A stretch of 64,000 nt of DNA from UBA4971 sp900019985 (GCA_050949175.1 JBMNFG010000011.1:248001-312000); one strand, 5' to 3'. Counted from the stretch's first letter, positions 42,398-52,363 are shown. Numbers and translations: made by a program. Notes: a model not told the origin generated them from the sequence alone.

Positions 42398-42739
42398 GCG
42401 TGATCCCTCCCTGGCCCTGCTCTCTATCGGAGGTCTTGTCTGTTAAATGATTATTACTATACAAGCTGAAATAGACCTTACCGAGAAAGATAGACTCCCG
42501 GGATACAGAGTGCACAATGAAAAATAGAGAATGGGGAACGGCGAATGAAGAACAGTAAATGAAGAACGGAGAATAAAGAAAGCCTTGAAGAGGCCTTGAA
42601 TTGCGGATACTTGTTATGAGAAGCAAAAACCCGGGCCGACAGCTGACGAGCCGGGTCTCTGCAAGTGCAAATCCTGCCGTGGACATTGGGGCCGCGGGCA
42701 TTTGGGACTCTATTCAGAACAGATCAGAGCCGTAATGGA
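42398..42739. other. Intergenic region where yabO would be expected
   Basis: In many Bacillota mazG is followed by yabO (an S4-domain gene). Here this space has no S4-like frame. It contains the terminator of the mazG transcript and a degenerate 12-15 bp array (about 42515-42585, GAATGAAGAAC-type units). The promoter of yabPQ-divIC-yabR is presumably in 42400-42500. Confidence 0.5.
42621..42657 (-). terminator. Terminator after mazG
   Basis: On the minus strand ACCCGGC...GCCCGGGT forms a stem with a GTCAGCTGTC loop region, followed by TTTTTGCTTC. Confidence 0.72.
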
Positions 42740-43543
42740 TCACAGATCCTTCCCTTTCGATTCTTCCCACAGGATGTCCATTTCTTCCAGAGTCATATCT
42801 TCCAGATCGCGGTCGCTCTGATCGACCTTATCTTCTATGTATCGAAATCTAGCCATAAACTTGTCCACTGCCTTTCCAAGGGCAATCTCAGGATCGACTT
42901 TTAAGAACCTGGCGACATTGACTAAAGCAAAGAGAACATCCCCGACTTCTTCTTCTATTGCGTCGCCGTCATTGGACTTGCGCGCCTGTTCCAGCTCGGC
43001 AAGTTCTTCGCCGACCTTGGACAGGGCGCCCTCTATATCAGGCCAATCAAACCCTACCCTGGATGCCTTAGCCTGCACTTTGACAGCTCTCATCAAAGCA
43101 GGCATAGCACCTGCCACATTGTGAAAGATGGAGACTCGTCCGTCTTCTTCGTGACCTTCAGCATATTCCTTCTGTTTGATCCTTTCCCAGTTACGAAGGA
43201 CTGCGTCGCTGTCCTTTGCTTCAACATCACCGAACACATGGGGATGCCTTCTGATCATCTTTTCCGAGATTCCTTCGATAATATCGCTTATACTGAATTT
43301 TCCCCGCTCATCTGCAATCTGGGCGTGAAACACGACTTGCAGCAAGACATCGCCGAGTTCTTCGCAAAGGGCATTATCATCCTCATCATCTATTGCCTGG
43401 ATTACCTCGTATGCTTCCTCAATCAGATAGGTCCTGAGGGACCTGTGGGTCTGTTTGCGGTCCCAAGGGCACCCGTTTTCGCCTCTGAGAGTGCGCATGA
43501 TTTCAACTAAACGTTCCATGTCGCAACGCTTTTCCGTTTCCAT
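42740..43543 (-). CDS. mazG: Nucleoside triphosphate pyrophosphohydrolase MazG
   Basis: 267 residues, the two-domain MazG length. First domain: RGENGCPWDRKQTHRSLRTYL, then the metal-binding EEAYEVIQAID and EELGDVLLQVVFHA, and the second domain with DVLFALVNVARFL. It hydrolyses NTPs and modified (d)NTPs to NMP plus pyrophosphate. It lies 5 bp after the spoVB-like gene, as in the B. subtilis yabM-yabN order, and ends at a terminator. Confidence 0.96.
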   Translation of the reverse strand: METEKRCDMERLVEIMRTLRGENGCPWDRKQTHRSLRTYLIEEAYEVIQAIDDEDDNALCEELGDVLLQVVFHAQIADERGKFSISDIIEGISEKMIRRHPHVFGDVEAKDSDAVLRNWERIKQKEYAEGHEEDGRVSIFHNVAGAMPALMRAVKVQAKASRVGFDWPDIEGALSKVGEELAELEQARKSNDGDAIEEEVGDVLFALVNVARFLKVDPEIALGKAVDKFMARFRYIEDKVDQSDRDLEDMTLEEMDILWEESKGKDL

Positions 43544-43548
43544 AACTA

Positions 43549-45204
43549 CTACCTCCTCAGCAGCTTTAACCTCTCAAGGAGCCCTGCAACTTTGCTGCCT
43601 CCGGGAAATATCTCCAGCTCATGACGGCCGATGACCCCTGTTAATAAAAGGGTTATCCCGTAGACTACCACTGCAACAGCAATCCCTACAAAGCATCCGA
43701 CAGTATTGCTGCCTGTTGCCATGTATACCTGGGAATACGCAACCTTTGACAATACCACCATTAAGAACACAGCAAAAACCGGCTTAAGTACAGTATTAGA
43801 CACATCAAGTGTAAACCCTAGCATCTTAGTGAGGGTTGCGACATTCATCAGCCCTGCAACTGCAAACGCCGCAACAGTTCCTAAGGCGGCACCCTGTATG
43901 CCGAAGGCAGGTATACCTGTAAGCGCAAAACTGACAACAAGCTTGGCCAGTGCTCCCTTAGCAAGATTCCTGACAGGAACCCCTACTGCACCAAGGCCTT
44001 GAAGGATCCCTGAGCTGATTTGCTGGATGGCAAGGAAGACCGTTCCGAAGGCGAGCGGCCTCAAAGGAACTGCGACTTCCGCAGGCCATCTCAGCATTAC
44101 CGAGAACTCCTCTGCGAAGATGAAAAGGCCAACAGCTGCAGGAAAACCGAAGAGAAACCCGAGCCTTATCGATTCCTGAGCCCGCGTAGACAATGTGGCC
44201 CTGTCTCCTTTTGCCAATACCTCGGAAATGGCAGGCACTGAACTTGTGGCTACAGCTGCCGTAACAAGTGTGGGAAAATACATAAGCGGTTGCGCCATTC
44301 CGGTCAACCGTCCGTAAAGCCTTGTTATCTCATCAGCGGCGAACCCTGCATGGCTGAGCCTTAAAGGAACGATACCGATATCCAAAAACTGCATGATAGG
44401 CATTATCGCAGCTGCTAGCACCACCGGAAAAGAAAGCTCAAATATCCTGCGAACCAGAGCTGACCTGGACGCCATGTAGTCATCCTTAGGATGACTCCTT
44501 GAATCAGCGCCTGTTGGAATGGTTTTGTCTCCGCTCCTTATGGACCATACAGCCTTCCAGGATCCGGGCTCATGTTCCCGCCTGATATATGTGAAAATGA
44601 GTACGACTAAACTTGCAGCCCCTCCCAACACAGCTCCTAAGTTCGCACCTGCAGCTGCATATTCCACTCCTCTCGGCAGAAACAACCATGCCAGCCCGAT
44701 CATGGAAGTAACCCTGATTATCTGCTCTACCACCTGTGAAAGTGCACTTGGCCCCATATTCTGCAGCCCTTGGAAGAAACCTCGAAACGCTGAACACACT
44801 GAAAGAAGAAACACAGCGGGAGAGACAGCGATAATTGCCAGAGCAGCCCTGCTGTCACGTGCAACATATGTGGCGATGGGCTTAGCCCCAAGAGCAAGGC
44901 TGAGAGAAAACAAAGTCCCTGTGAGAACCAGGATAGCTGTGGCGACTTGTAGAATCTTCACTGCTCCTTGCCTGTTCCCGTAGGCCATTTGCTCAGCAAC
45001 AAGTTTGGATACTGCAACCGGGATTCCTGCGGTGGATATCACAAGAAACATTCCGTACACAGGATACGCCATCTGGTACAAGCCGACACCTGTATCTCCA
45101 ATCAGGGTCGGCAAGGCTATCCTGGAGGCAGCCCCTAAAAACCGGTTAATCAGACTTGCGCCTGCCAGAAGGGCAGCACCTTTTATCATGGACTTCTTTG
45201 TCAT
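43549..45204 (-). CDS. spoVB: SpoVB-like polysaccharide/lipid flippase (MATE-like)
   Basis: 551 residues from ATG 45204 with GGGAG upstream; the longer frame adds 33 unsupported residues. Fourteen membrane helices, N-terminal MTKKSMIKGAALLAGASLINRFLG and AFRGFFQGLQNMGPSALSQVVEQIIRV being classical MurJ/SpoVB (PVST family). SpoVB homologues move lipid-linked precursors across the membrane during spore cortex synthesis. Located between spoVT and mazG, as expected for a spore former. Confidence 0.9.
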   Translation of the reverse strand: MTKKSMIKGAALLAGASLINRFLGAASRIALPTLIGDTGVGLYQMAYPVYGMFLVISTAGIPVAVSKLVAEQMAYGNRQGAVKILQVATAILVLTGTLFSLSLALGAKPIATYVARDSRAALAIIAVSPAVFLLSVCSAFRGFFQGLQNMGPSALSQVVEQIIRVTSMIGLAWLFLPRGVEYAAAGANLGAVLGGAASLVVLIFTYIRREHEPGSWKAVWSIRSGDKTIPTGADSRSHPKDDYMASRSALVRRIFELSFPVVLAAAIMPIMQFLDIGIVPLRLSHAGFAADEITRLYGRLTGMAQPLMYFPTLVTAAVATSSVPAISEVLAKGDRATLSTRAQESIRLGFLFGFPAAVGLFIFAEEFSVMLRWPAEVAVPLRPLAFGTVFLAIQQISSGILQGLGAVGVPVRNLAKGALAKLVVSFALTGIPAFGIQGAALGTVAAFAVAGLMNVATLTKMLGFTLDVSNTVLKPVFAVFLMVVLSKVAYSQVYMATGSNTVGCFVGIAVAVVVYGITLLLTGVIGRHELEIFPGGSKVAGLLERLKLLRR

Positions 45205-45298
45205 CGATTCACGCTCCCGGACGGATGGAAAATGCCGGCGCTCGAAAGCATTGCTTATGGGATGGACATGAGATAATTCTACTACACCGACACAGGAA

Positions 45299-45334
45299 AG
45301 CAAATAGCAGCAAGCTCGTCCGGCCTGCTGCTAT
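45299..45334 (-). terminator. Terminator between spoVT and spoVB
   Basis: On the minus strand ATAGCAGCA ... TGCTGCTAT with GGCCGGACGAGC inside, followed by TTGCTTTCC. T-run is short, so moderate confidence. Confidence 0.55.
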
Positions 45335-45399
45335 CTTTCTGCTTTATTCGCATCCTACAGATCCTGTTTACGTAGATGAGGTGCCTTACCTCAAAAGCA

Positions 45400-45963
45400 T
45401 CAATGCTCCATCTGTTTTGCCAGGAAGCCCGCTGCAGTCTCTACCAGCTTTGTTTCAAGGTCTGTCATTTTGACGTTTGGCTCCATTGACGAAAGGATGA
45501 CAGCCCCAATCGGGTCTCCTTCAGCTATAATAGGAGCTATGACCTGACTTGAGAACTTACACTCCTTATTGTCCTCAATAACCGGGCATGTAGCGCAGTA
45601 CTCCTCAGTGCCCGGGTCATTGATTACAAGAGTCCTGCGAGTCTCCATAGCTTTTTCAACAGCAGGAGAAATCCGTCTTTCAAGAAACTGCTTCTTCGGT
45701 GCTCCGGCCACGGCAATAATCACGTCACGGTCAGCGATACAGGAAATGTGGCCTGTAGTTTCATACAACGAATCCGCATACTCCTTAGCAAAATCGCCCA
45801 GCTCTCCAATGGGAGAGTATTTCTTCAGTATGACCTCGCCTTCACGATCAACGAATATCTCTAACGGGTCGCCTTCACGGATCCGTAACGTCCTTCGAAT
45901 CTCCTTCGGGATAACAACCCTGCCTAGATCGTCGATACGTCTTACAATGCCTGTAGCCTTCAA
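45400..45963 (-). CDS. spoVT: Stage V sporulation transcriptional regulator SpoVT
   Basis: 187 residues. The N-terminal AbrB swapped-hairpin DNA-binding domain is clear (MKATGIVRRIDDLGRVVIPKE), followed by a GAF-like C-terminal domain with HISCIADRDVIIAVAGAPK. Length and domain order match SpoVT, which modulates sigma-G genes in the forespore. GAGGAGGGATAAC precedes the ATG. Lies between mfd and spoVB as in B. subtilis. Confidence 0.96.
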   Translation of the reverse strand: MKATGIVRRIDDLGRVVIPKEIRRTLRIREGDPLEIFVDREGEVILKKYSPIGELGDFAKEYADSLYETTGHISCIADRDVIIAVAGAPKKQFLERRISPAVEKAMETRRTLVINDPGTEEYCATCPVIEDNKECKFSSQVIAPIIAEGDPIGAVILSSMEPNVKMTDLETKLVETAAGFLAKQMEH

Positions 45964-46203
45964 TCGTTATCCCTCCTCTCAGGCTAAACACTCTGTGTCT
46001 TGTCTTACTGCTCTTAGCCTACTTCGTAAGTGGCATTTTTATTCAGTTCTGCCAAATAAATTCGATCTTCGTGAGCACACTTGAGGACAGTCCTGTGACT
46101 AAACATATGATATCCAATTACGCGGCAAACATACAGAAACATCCATGTAACAGAAGGGATGAAACGGGCAAAGAAGCATATGGAAATATTAGGCCGGCGC
46201 GTC

Positions 46204-49200
46204 TTACAAGCGTTGTGTTGCTGTGCCCCGCAAGGAAGTCTTGAACCTTGCGCCCGGCGCCGAACCTCCTGCCACCAATAAGGTGTTCTCGATGAGCGTC
46301 AACAGGGTCGCATCATCCACGCCTGCCCGCCTGATCCTTACAGACGGACTTCTGCCGAAATTGACAAGAACCCTCCCGCGGTTCGCCCTGACAACTTCCA
46401 TAATCCGGTCCTGGGATACCTGAGCTGAAGGCAGCAGTCTAATGACAACATTCTCCCGCTCCGTAGTGATTGAGGAGGCTCTCAGATCCCTAGATAAGAT
46501 CTTGATGCGAGCTATGCGCAAGAGATTCCGGGAAGGTTCAGGCAAGTCTCCGAATCTATCCTGAAACTCTTCCTCCAAGCCGCGCAAATCCTCCAGGGTC
46601 ATAGCAGCGTTTATCTTCCGGTACAGGTCAATCTTTTGCCTGGGATCTGATACATAATCATCGCCGATAAATGCACTTACCGGGAGATCCAGGAACGGGT
46701 CTTCCTTTGTTTCCTCTTTTTCCGTCCCTTTCAGTTCTCGCACTGCCTCTTCTACGAGCCTTGAGTAGAGCTCAAAACCTACTGCAGCAATATGGCCATG
46801 CTGCTCAGGCCCTAAGAGATTGCCTGCCCCGCGAATCTCCAGGTCTCTCATGGCTATCTTGAAGCCTGAACCGAATTCGGTAAACTCGCGTATAGCAGAA
46901 AGCCTCTTCTCAGCCACCTCAGCGAGACTCGCATCCTTGCGGTACATGAAATACGCGTATGCAACTCGGTTGCTTCTGCCGACCCTTCCGCGGAGCTGGT
47001 ATAACTGGGACAGCCCCAGATAATCAGCGTCAGTGACTATGAGAGTATTGACATTTGGTATATCGAGCCCGCTCTCAATGATAGTCGTTGACACCAGGAC
47101 GTCAAACTCTTGGTCCAGGAACCTTAGCATTATCTCTTCCAGCCGGTCTTCGTGCATCTGGCCATGGGCTACGGCAATCCTCGCCTCCGGGACAATCCGG
47201 GCAAGGGCAGCGGCAACTGCATCTATGGTCTGAACTCGATTATGCACAAAGTAGACCTGTCCTCCCCTGGCAAGCTCCCTTTGGATTGCCGCTCTAATCA
47301 CTGCATCATTGTGCTCCATGACGTATGTGCGCACAGGGTACCTGTCATCAGGCGGAGTCTCGATTACACTGATATCACGCACACCCACAAGCGCCATATG
47401 AAGCGTCCTCGGGATGGGGGTTGCTGTCAGAGACATGGCATCAACCGTCTTTTTCAGCTCTTTCAGCCTTTCTTTATGCGCCACACCGAATCTCTGCTCT
47501 TCATCGATGATGAGCAACCCTAAATCGCGAAACTTCACATCGGGCTGGAGAAGCCTGTGTGTTCCGATGACAATGTCAACCCTTCCGTCTTTTAGACGTC
47601 TTAAGATACGCTTCTGTTCAGATGGAGACTGAAACCTCGAGAGCACGGAGATGTTCACAGGATACCCTGAAAACCTCTCTTTAAAAGTGGCGAAGTGTTG
47701 TTGAGCCAGAATAGTCGTAGGCACTAATACAGCAACTTGCTTCGAATCCATCACTGCCTTAAAAGCAGCTCGAATCGCTACCTCTGTCTTGCCGTATCCT
47801 ACATCTCCCAAGATCAGGCGGTCCATGGGCTTGGGCTGCTCCATATCGGCCTTCACTTCTTCAACTGCCTTCAACTGGTCAGGAGTCTCTTCATAAGGAA
47901 ATGCCTCCTCGAACTCCTTCTGCCACGGGGTATCAGGGCTGAATGAGTGCCCTTTCAATGATTCCCGGGCTGCGTATAGCTTTAGCAACCCCAAGGCCAT
48001 GTCTTGCACTGACTCTTTGACCCTTGTCTTCACCCTGTTCCACTCTGCACCTCCAAGCTTATACAACCTGGGCGGTGTATCTTCAGGGCCTACGTATTTC
48101 TGCAGCATGTCAATTTGGTCAGTGGGGACGTACAGCTTATCTTCGCCTGCATAGCGGATCATCAGGTAATCTCTTTGGGTCCCTGCAGCTTCCAGCGTGA
48201 TAACGCCTTGGTACTGCCCGATACCGTGCGCAATGTGCACCACATAGTCCCCGGGCCTGAGATCTGTAAACACGGAAAGCCTGGCTTTGCCTGTGGCAAC
48301 AGGCACAGGCCTCCTCTTTCTCTTTTCCGCACCGTAAAGCTCCAGGTCAGTGAGGGTTACGAGACGGAGCGACGGAAACTCAAACCCTGATTCAAGCCTT
48401 CCCACAGTGACTATGACATTGCCCGGTTTGACTTGCTCTGCGATAGAAGGGACATACACGGCCTGAACCCCGTTCTCTGCCATTACTTCGACAAATCTTG
48501 CAGCCCTGTCCCGTGTGGAAACATATACAACCACAGAGTAGCCTTTTTTCCTCCAATTCCTGATATCCCTGACCAGGAGTTCGAGCCTGCCATGGTATGA
48601 GCTTGCTGAACTGACATTAAGGCTGTGCACACGGCCTGACTCGCCAAGGTCCGCACCTCGTGCCAATAGCACAAGTTCAAGCCTTTGCTCTTTAGATATC
48701 CTGGCAAGAGACTCCTGGACGGAATCAAATATCCCGGACTCCTCCGGAAGGACTACTCCGCTTTCAATCAAAGATGTGTACGTTTCCCGGATCTCCTCTT
48801 CAAACGCGGAAAGAGACTCCTTTATACGCGAAGGTTCATCCAATATAACCAAAGGTGTAGCTGCATAATCCAGGATCGTGTCGCATTTCGGGTAAATGAT
48901 AGGGGCAAACTGCTCGCTAGCATCGAATGACAAGCCTTCCCTCAGCCGTTCCAACCCCCCGGATATCCGCTCTTCCAAAAAGGTTGCTCTGTCCTCGAAG
49001 CCAAGATCCCGCAGCCTCCGAGCCTGAAGCGCCAACCGGCTTTCGATTGCTGAGAATCCCGCATCCTTAGCATCATCAACGATGAAGAATTCCCCGGCAG
49101 GGGGTATTGCAACACGCCCAAGCTCAGCTACTGAACGTTGGGTCTCAAGGTCAAAGCTCCTTATGGAGTCTATCTCGGTATCAAAGAGTTCTATTCTGAT

Positions 49201-49776
49201 AGGTATAGGCCGGTCCAAAGGGAAGATATCAATGATATCGCCTCTTATGGCATACTGTGCGTGCGACTCCACCATATCAACGCGTTCATATCCTGCTGCA
49301 CTCAGTTTCTTTGCAAACTCGTCTGTCTCGATTTCATCTCCTACTGCCGGTTGGAAAATGGCATGGGAGAACACGTGAAAAGGCATAAGCTTACGTGAGA
49401 TGGCTTTTGCAGGCAGGATGAAAACCTTGCGCACCCTCCGGGCAAGAGCGGACATCACGGCAATGCGCTGGGAAAGCACATCTATGCTTTCCCTGGCGTC
49501 TTCGTGAGGCCAAATCTCCCGATGGGGAAAGACCAGGACCTCATCAGGCGACAACAAGGTCGCAAGGTCCTGCTCAAGCTTGTCTGCACGCTGGGGACTA
49601 TAGGTTATCAGTATGAACGGCCTCGTAGCAGTGCTACGGTACAATGCAGCGATTAAGTACGACTTGGCAGTTCCCGAAAGTCCCAGAACTACCTCTCGTG
49701 CTCTGTCTTTTTCTATTCCCCTCAGGATATTAGCAAACTCCTGGGATTTAGAGATCGCCGACAAATAGCTATTCAA
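46204..49776 (-). CDS. mfd: Transcription-repair coupling factor Mfd
   Basis: 1190 residues from a TTG at 49776 preceded by GGAGG at ideal spacing; the open frame extends to an ATG at 49881, but without a ribosome site. The N-terminal UvrB-like part (SRLNSY...SQEFANIL, then YSPQRADKLEQDL) precedes the RNA-polymerase-interacting RID domain (RPGDYVVHIAHGIGQYQG). The helicase core follows: Walker A GDVGYGKTEVAIRA, DEEQRFGV, TATPIPRTL, and a TRG/C-terminal part. Mfd displaces stalled RNA polymerase and recruits UvrA. Its last helix probably extends into the 3' tail before the stop. Confidence 0.97.
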   Translation of the reverse strand: MNSYLSAISKSQEFANILRGIEKDRAREVVLGLSGTAKSYLIAALYRSTATRPFILITYSPQRADKLEQDLATLLSPDEVLVFPHREIWPHEDARESIDVLSQRIAVMSALARRVRKVFILPAKAISRKLMPFHVFSHAIFQPAVGDEIETDEFAKKLSAAGYERVDMVESHAQYAIRGDIIDIFPLDRPIPIRIELFDTEIDSIRSFDLETQRSVAELGRVAIPPAGEFFIVDDAKDAGFSAIESRLALQARRLRDLGFEDRATFLEERISGGLERLREGLSFDASEQFAPIIYPKCDTILDYAATPLVILDEPSRIKESLSAFEEEIRETYTSLIESGVVLPEESGIFDSVQESLARISKEQRLELVLLARGADLGESGRVHSLNVSSASSYHGRLELLVRDIRNWRKKGYSVVVYVSTRDRAARFVEVMAENGVQAVYVPSIAEQVKPGNVIVTVGRLESGFEFPSLRLVTLTDLELYGAEKRKRRPVPVATGKARLSVFTDLRPGDYVVHIAHGIGQYQGVITLEAAGTQRDYLMIRYAGEDKLYVPTDQIDMLQKYVGPEDTPPRLYKLGGAEWNRVKTRVKESVQDMALGLLKLYAARESLKGHSFSPDTPWQKEFEEAFPYEETPDQLKAVEEVKADMEQPKPMDRLILGDVGYGKTEVAIRAAFKAVMDSKQVAVLVPTTILAQQHFATFKERFSGYPVNISVLSRFQSPSEQKRILRRLKDGRVDIVIGTHRLLQPDVKFRDLGLLIIDEEQRFGVAHKERLKELKKTVDAMSLTATPIPRTLHMALVGVRDISVIETPPDDRYPVRTYVMEHNDAVIRAAIQRELARGGQVYFVHNRVQTIDAVAAALARIVPEARIAVAHGQMHEDRLEEIMLRFLDQEFDVLVSTTIIESGLDIPNVNTLIVTDADYLGLSQLYQLRGRVGRSNRVAYAYFMYRKDASLAEVAEKRLSAIREFTEFGSGFKIAMRDLEIRGAGNLLGPEQHGHIAAVGFELYSRLVEEAVRELKGTEKEETKEDPFLDLPVSAFIGDDYVSDPRQKIDLYRKINAAMTLEDLRGLEEEFQDRFGDLPEPSRNLLRIARIKILSRDLRASSITTERENVVIRLLPSAQVSQDRIMEVVRANRGRVLVNFGRSPSVRIRRAGVDDATLLTLIENTLLVAGGSAPGARFKTSLRGTATQRL

Positions 49777-49911
49777 ACGTGACGCCTCCGGAGTAACGTA
49801 TAAAAAAGAAGGTACGTAATTTGTACGCAAAGCCAAAAAGGGCTTCAGCCCAAAAAATCCGCCGTCTAAAGCCCAACTCATTATATTCTCGGCCCTAAAA
49901 AGGAGTCAAGT

Positions 49912-50238
49912 TCAATATGAAACGGACTTGAGCCGAGTACGACGGATTCTCGAGACTCTGATTACTCTGGCAATCCCGTGATCAACTGCGCCCCTGGAAT
50001 TCTCAACTTGAAAGACTATAACCGGTGACGCAAACTCCACCTTCAAGATGCTCCCCGGGACTACCCCCATTGCCAGGAGCCTTTGTAGAGCATTCTTCTC
50101 AGCTCTTTTTACTTCTACTACTTCTCCTTTTTCACCCGGTTTCAACTGACACAGAGAAACGATCTCTCTCACCTTATTATCTCTGTCGCTTCGTGTATCA
50201 TACCTTACTCGCGATATCCTGCTTCCGGTCGGATGCAC
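49912..50238 (-). CDS. feoA: FeoA-domain protein
   Basis: 108 residues from a GTG at 50238, which shares a base with the TAG stop of the feoB membrane gene. The FeoA SH3-like domain is in the second part: EIVSLCQLKPGEKGEVVEV, LQRLLAMGVVPGSILKVE and the final GAVDHGIARVIRVSRI. An in-frame GTG 23 codons later would give a bare domain. FeoA is a small cytosolic partner of FeoB in ferrous iron uptake. The gene follows feoB here, whereas feoA usually precedes it. Confidence 0.82.
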   Translation of the reverse strand: MHPTGSRISRVRYDTRSDRDNKVREIVSLCQLKPGEKGEVVEVKRAEKNALQRLLAMGVVPGSILKVEFASPVIVFQVENSRGAVDHGIARVIRVSRIRRTRLKSVSY

Positions 50239-51722
50239 TACAACGTCAACCCCAGTGCAGTCAAAGATAGCTTCAAAACGACCCCTGCAACAAACGCAAT
50301 CACCATTGTGCTTGCTGCTATTACTATTGCAGCAGGCCCACCCCGCTCCTTCCACATTACGGCAAACTGTGCAACACAGGGGACAAAAAGGGTCAGGACC
50401 ACACAAGCTACCACAAGCTGGACCCCGTCCAGTGTGCCTCCTCGAAACAAGTCATAAAGGCCGGCTGCACCATAATCCCTCCGCAAGAAACCGAATAAAA
50501 AAGCAAAGGCAGCCTCTTCCGGAAGCCCTAACATAGCGATGGGAATCCGCAAGCAGCGTACTAATGCGTTGAGCATCCCTGTGATTCTTCCAATCCAAAT
50601 AAAGAGGCTGGTTCCTATAAATATCGGGATGATCTCTAAGAAGTACCATTTCATCCTCACCATGGTCTTGGCAAGGACATTGGATATAACCGGTATTCTA
50701 AGAGGAGGGACTTCCATGACAAACGATGTCTCGTCTCCGGGGATGAGCCTCTTTGCACCAACTCCTGCTGCTATGAAGACAAATGAAACGGAAACTGCCC
50801 AGATGGTTAATGCAAGAGGCCTCTCTGACAGCATACCCACGATCACGCCGAGCTGCCCTGAACAGGGCACAGCAAGGGCCAGGAGAAACGTAGTGATTAT
50901 CCTCTCACGGTTGGACTCCAGAGTCCTTGTAACCAGTGTCGCCATGGTATCGCATCCCAGTCCCAAGGTGATGGGGATCACTGCGCGTCCTGTCAGGCCT
51001 ACAACCTTAAGGACCCTATCGGCAAGAAGCGACAGCCTCGGCAGGTATCCCGTGTCCTCAAGCACGGAAAATGCCAAAAAGAAAGTACCCACAATAGGCA
51101 TAACTACGGCTATGGCATAGCGTAATCCTAAAGTGATCATTCCGTACTCGCCGACAACCAGCTCTCTCAAGCCTGCGCTCTTGATGTATCTCTCCACAAA
51201 GGACATGGCTAAAGGGCTTACAATACTTCGAAATACCTTGTCCTCCAAGAAATCCACGGCCAATCCGGCACCGAATTTCCCTACAAATTTGTATAATCCG
51301 TAGTAGAGGACGAGCAGAAGGATGGGCACACCTGTAACCGGCCATATGGTTATGTAATCCAGAACCTTCAAGACAGGGTTTTGCGGTTTCAAAGAAACAT
51401 AAGTCGTACGATCCGCTATTCTCCGGGCTTGGCTCTCTCTTCTCAATGCAATAACATATGCAGGCGGAAGATCGTAGTGTTTCTCGCATTCGTCGATAAT
51501 ACGGCAGATACTCCTGTAGCTTCTGCGGTTCTCCTGTTTCTTTACAAGTGCATGGGTGTCTTTATCTCTCGATAACAGAAGGAGTGCTATTGCCCTGGCA
51601 GAAAGCCGGTAGCTCCCTCTGAGTTGAAGGATGATTTCGCGCACCGCGGACTCTAATGGGTCTTTGCCTGCTTTGCCTGCTTTGCCTGCTTTTAGGTTGT
51701 GGGATGCAAAGATCCGAGACAT
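50238..51722 (-). CDS. feoB: FeoB membrane domain (ferrous iron transporter), split gene
   Basis: 494 residues, the membrane half of FeoB. Gate/nucleoside-recognition segments are visible (FLAFSVLEDTGYLPRLSLL, GLGCDTMATLVTRTLESNRE, PIAMLGLPEEAAFAFLFGFLRRDYGAAGLYDL). Starts with ATG at 51722 behind GGGTGG. The upstream frame holds the G domain and overlaps this one by 161 bp; the junction contains three copies of the 9-bp unit GCAGGCAAA (residues KAGKAGKAG). Either two proteins that must assemble, or a frameshifted single gene; a +1 shift would restore a normal-length FeoB. Feo imports Fe2+. Confidence 0.85.
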   Translation of the reverse strand: MSRIFASHNLKAGKAGKAGKDPLESAVREIILQLRGSYRLSARAIALLLLSRDKDTHALVKKQENRRSYRSICRIIDECEKHYDLPPAYVIALRRESQARRIADRTTYVSLKPQNPVLKVLDYITIWPVTGVPILLLVLYYGLYKFVGKFGAGLAVDFLEDKVFRSIVSPLAMSFVERYIKSAGLRELVVGEYGMITLGLRYAIAVVMPIVGTFFLAFSVLEDTGYLPRLSLLADRVLKVVGLTGRAVIPITLGLGCDTMATLVTRTLESNRERIITTFLLALAVPCSGQLGVIVGMLSERPLALTIWAVSVSFVFIAAGVGAKRLIPGDETSFVMEVPPLRIPVISNVLAKTMVRMKWYFLEIIPIFIGTSLFIWIGRITGMLNALVRCLRIPIAMLGLPEEAAFAFLFGFLRRDYGAAGLYDLFRGGTLDGVQLVVACVVLTLFVPCVAQFAVMWKERGGPAAIVIAASTMVIAFVAGVVLKLSLTALGLTL

Positions 51723-52206
51723 AATGAGCCACCCTGCATTTGAGCTCGCTCAGGCCCCAGCCCCTTGAGAGAGCTGTCCCTACCACAGGGATCCCAAGGA
51801 TCCGTTCAAGGCCCGGGATGTCTATTGTCATCCCTATGCGGCAGGCTTCGTCCAGTATGTTTACAACGAGCATCAGGGGAAGATCTGCCTCCAGGAGCTG
51901 CAAGGTGAATCCCAGCATTCTTCTGATACAACGAGCATCGACCACATGCAACACTATATCGAAGTCTTCATTGAGAAGGAGTAAGAGGGTTACCCGTTCA
52001 TCTTCGGTAACAGGCAGAAGCGAATATGCACCAGGGGTGTCCACCACGTCAAACTCAATCCCTGAGATGTTTGCCCTGCCCCACATGACTTCCACAGTCG
52101 TGCCGGGGTAGTTGGACACTGTGGCATATGTCCCTGTGAGAGCGTTAAACAAGACGCTTTTTCCGACGTTGGGCATTCCGACGATGGCTAATCTCTTTCG
52201 ATCCAT
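51562..52206 (-). CDS. feoB: FeoB GTP-binding domain, split gene
   Basis: 214 residues from ATG 52206; an ATG at 52317 would add 37 more. The G-protein motifs are complete: G1 GMPNVGKS, G2 Thr in YPGTTVEV, G3 DTPGAY, G4 NILDEA, and G5-like GTALSRGWG. The conserved domain ends about residue 170; the rest (PQPKSRQSRQSRQR onward) is the out-of-frame reading of the 9-bp repeat and of the start of the membrane-domain gene, with no FeoB similarity. This supports a frame disruption at the repeat rather than a designed split. Fur upstream is the expected regulator. Confidence 0.85.
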   Translation of the reverse strand: MDRKRLAIVGMPNVGKSVLFNALTGTYATVSNYPGTTVEVMWGRANISGIEFDVVDTPGAYSLLPVTEDERVTLLLLLNEDFDIVLHVVDARCIRRMLGFTLQLLEADLPLMLVVNILDEACRIGMTIDIPGLERILGIPVVGTALSRGWGLSELKCRVAHYVSDLCIPQPKSRQSRQSRQRPIRVRGARNHPSTQRELPAFCQGNSTPSVIER

Positions 52207-52363
52207 GGGAATTATCCCTTCCGGACTCCTCAGGAAAGGTGGGTGCAACTCGTAGTAGTATATTAAGTTGAAGGCCCGTTTGTGCCTTGTCGCCTGCAGC
52301 CATAGCTCCATGCCCAACAGACTGCTTATCAGTTCTTGCTTCGCGTCTTTCTTACCCTTAATC

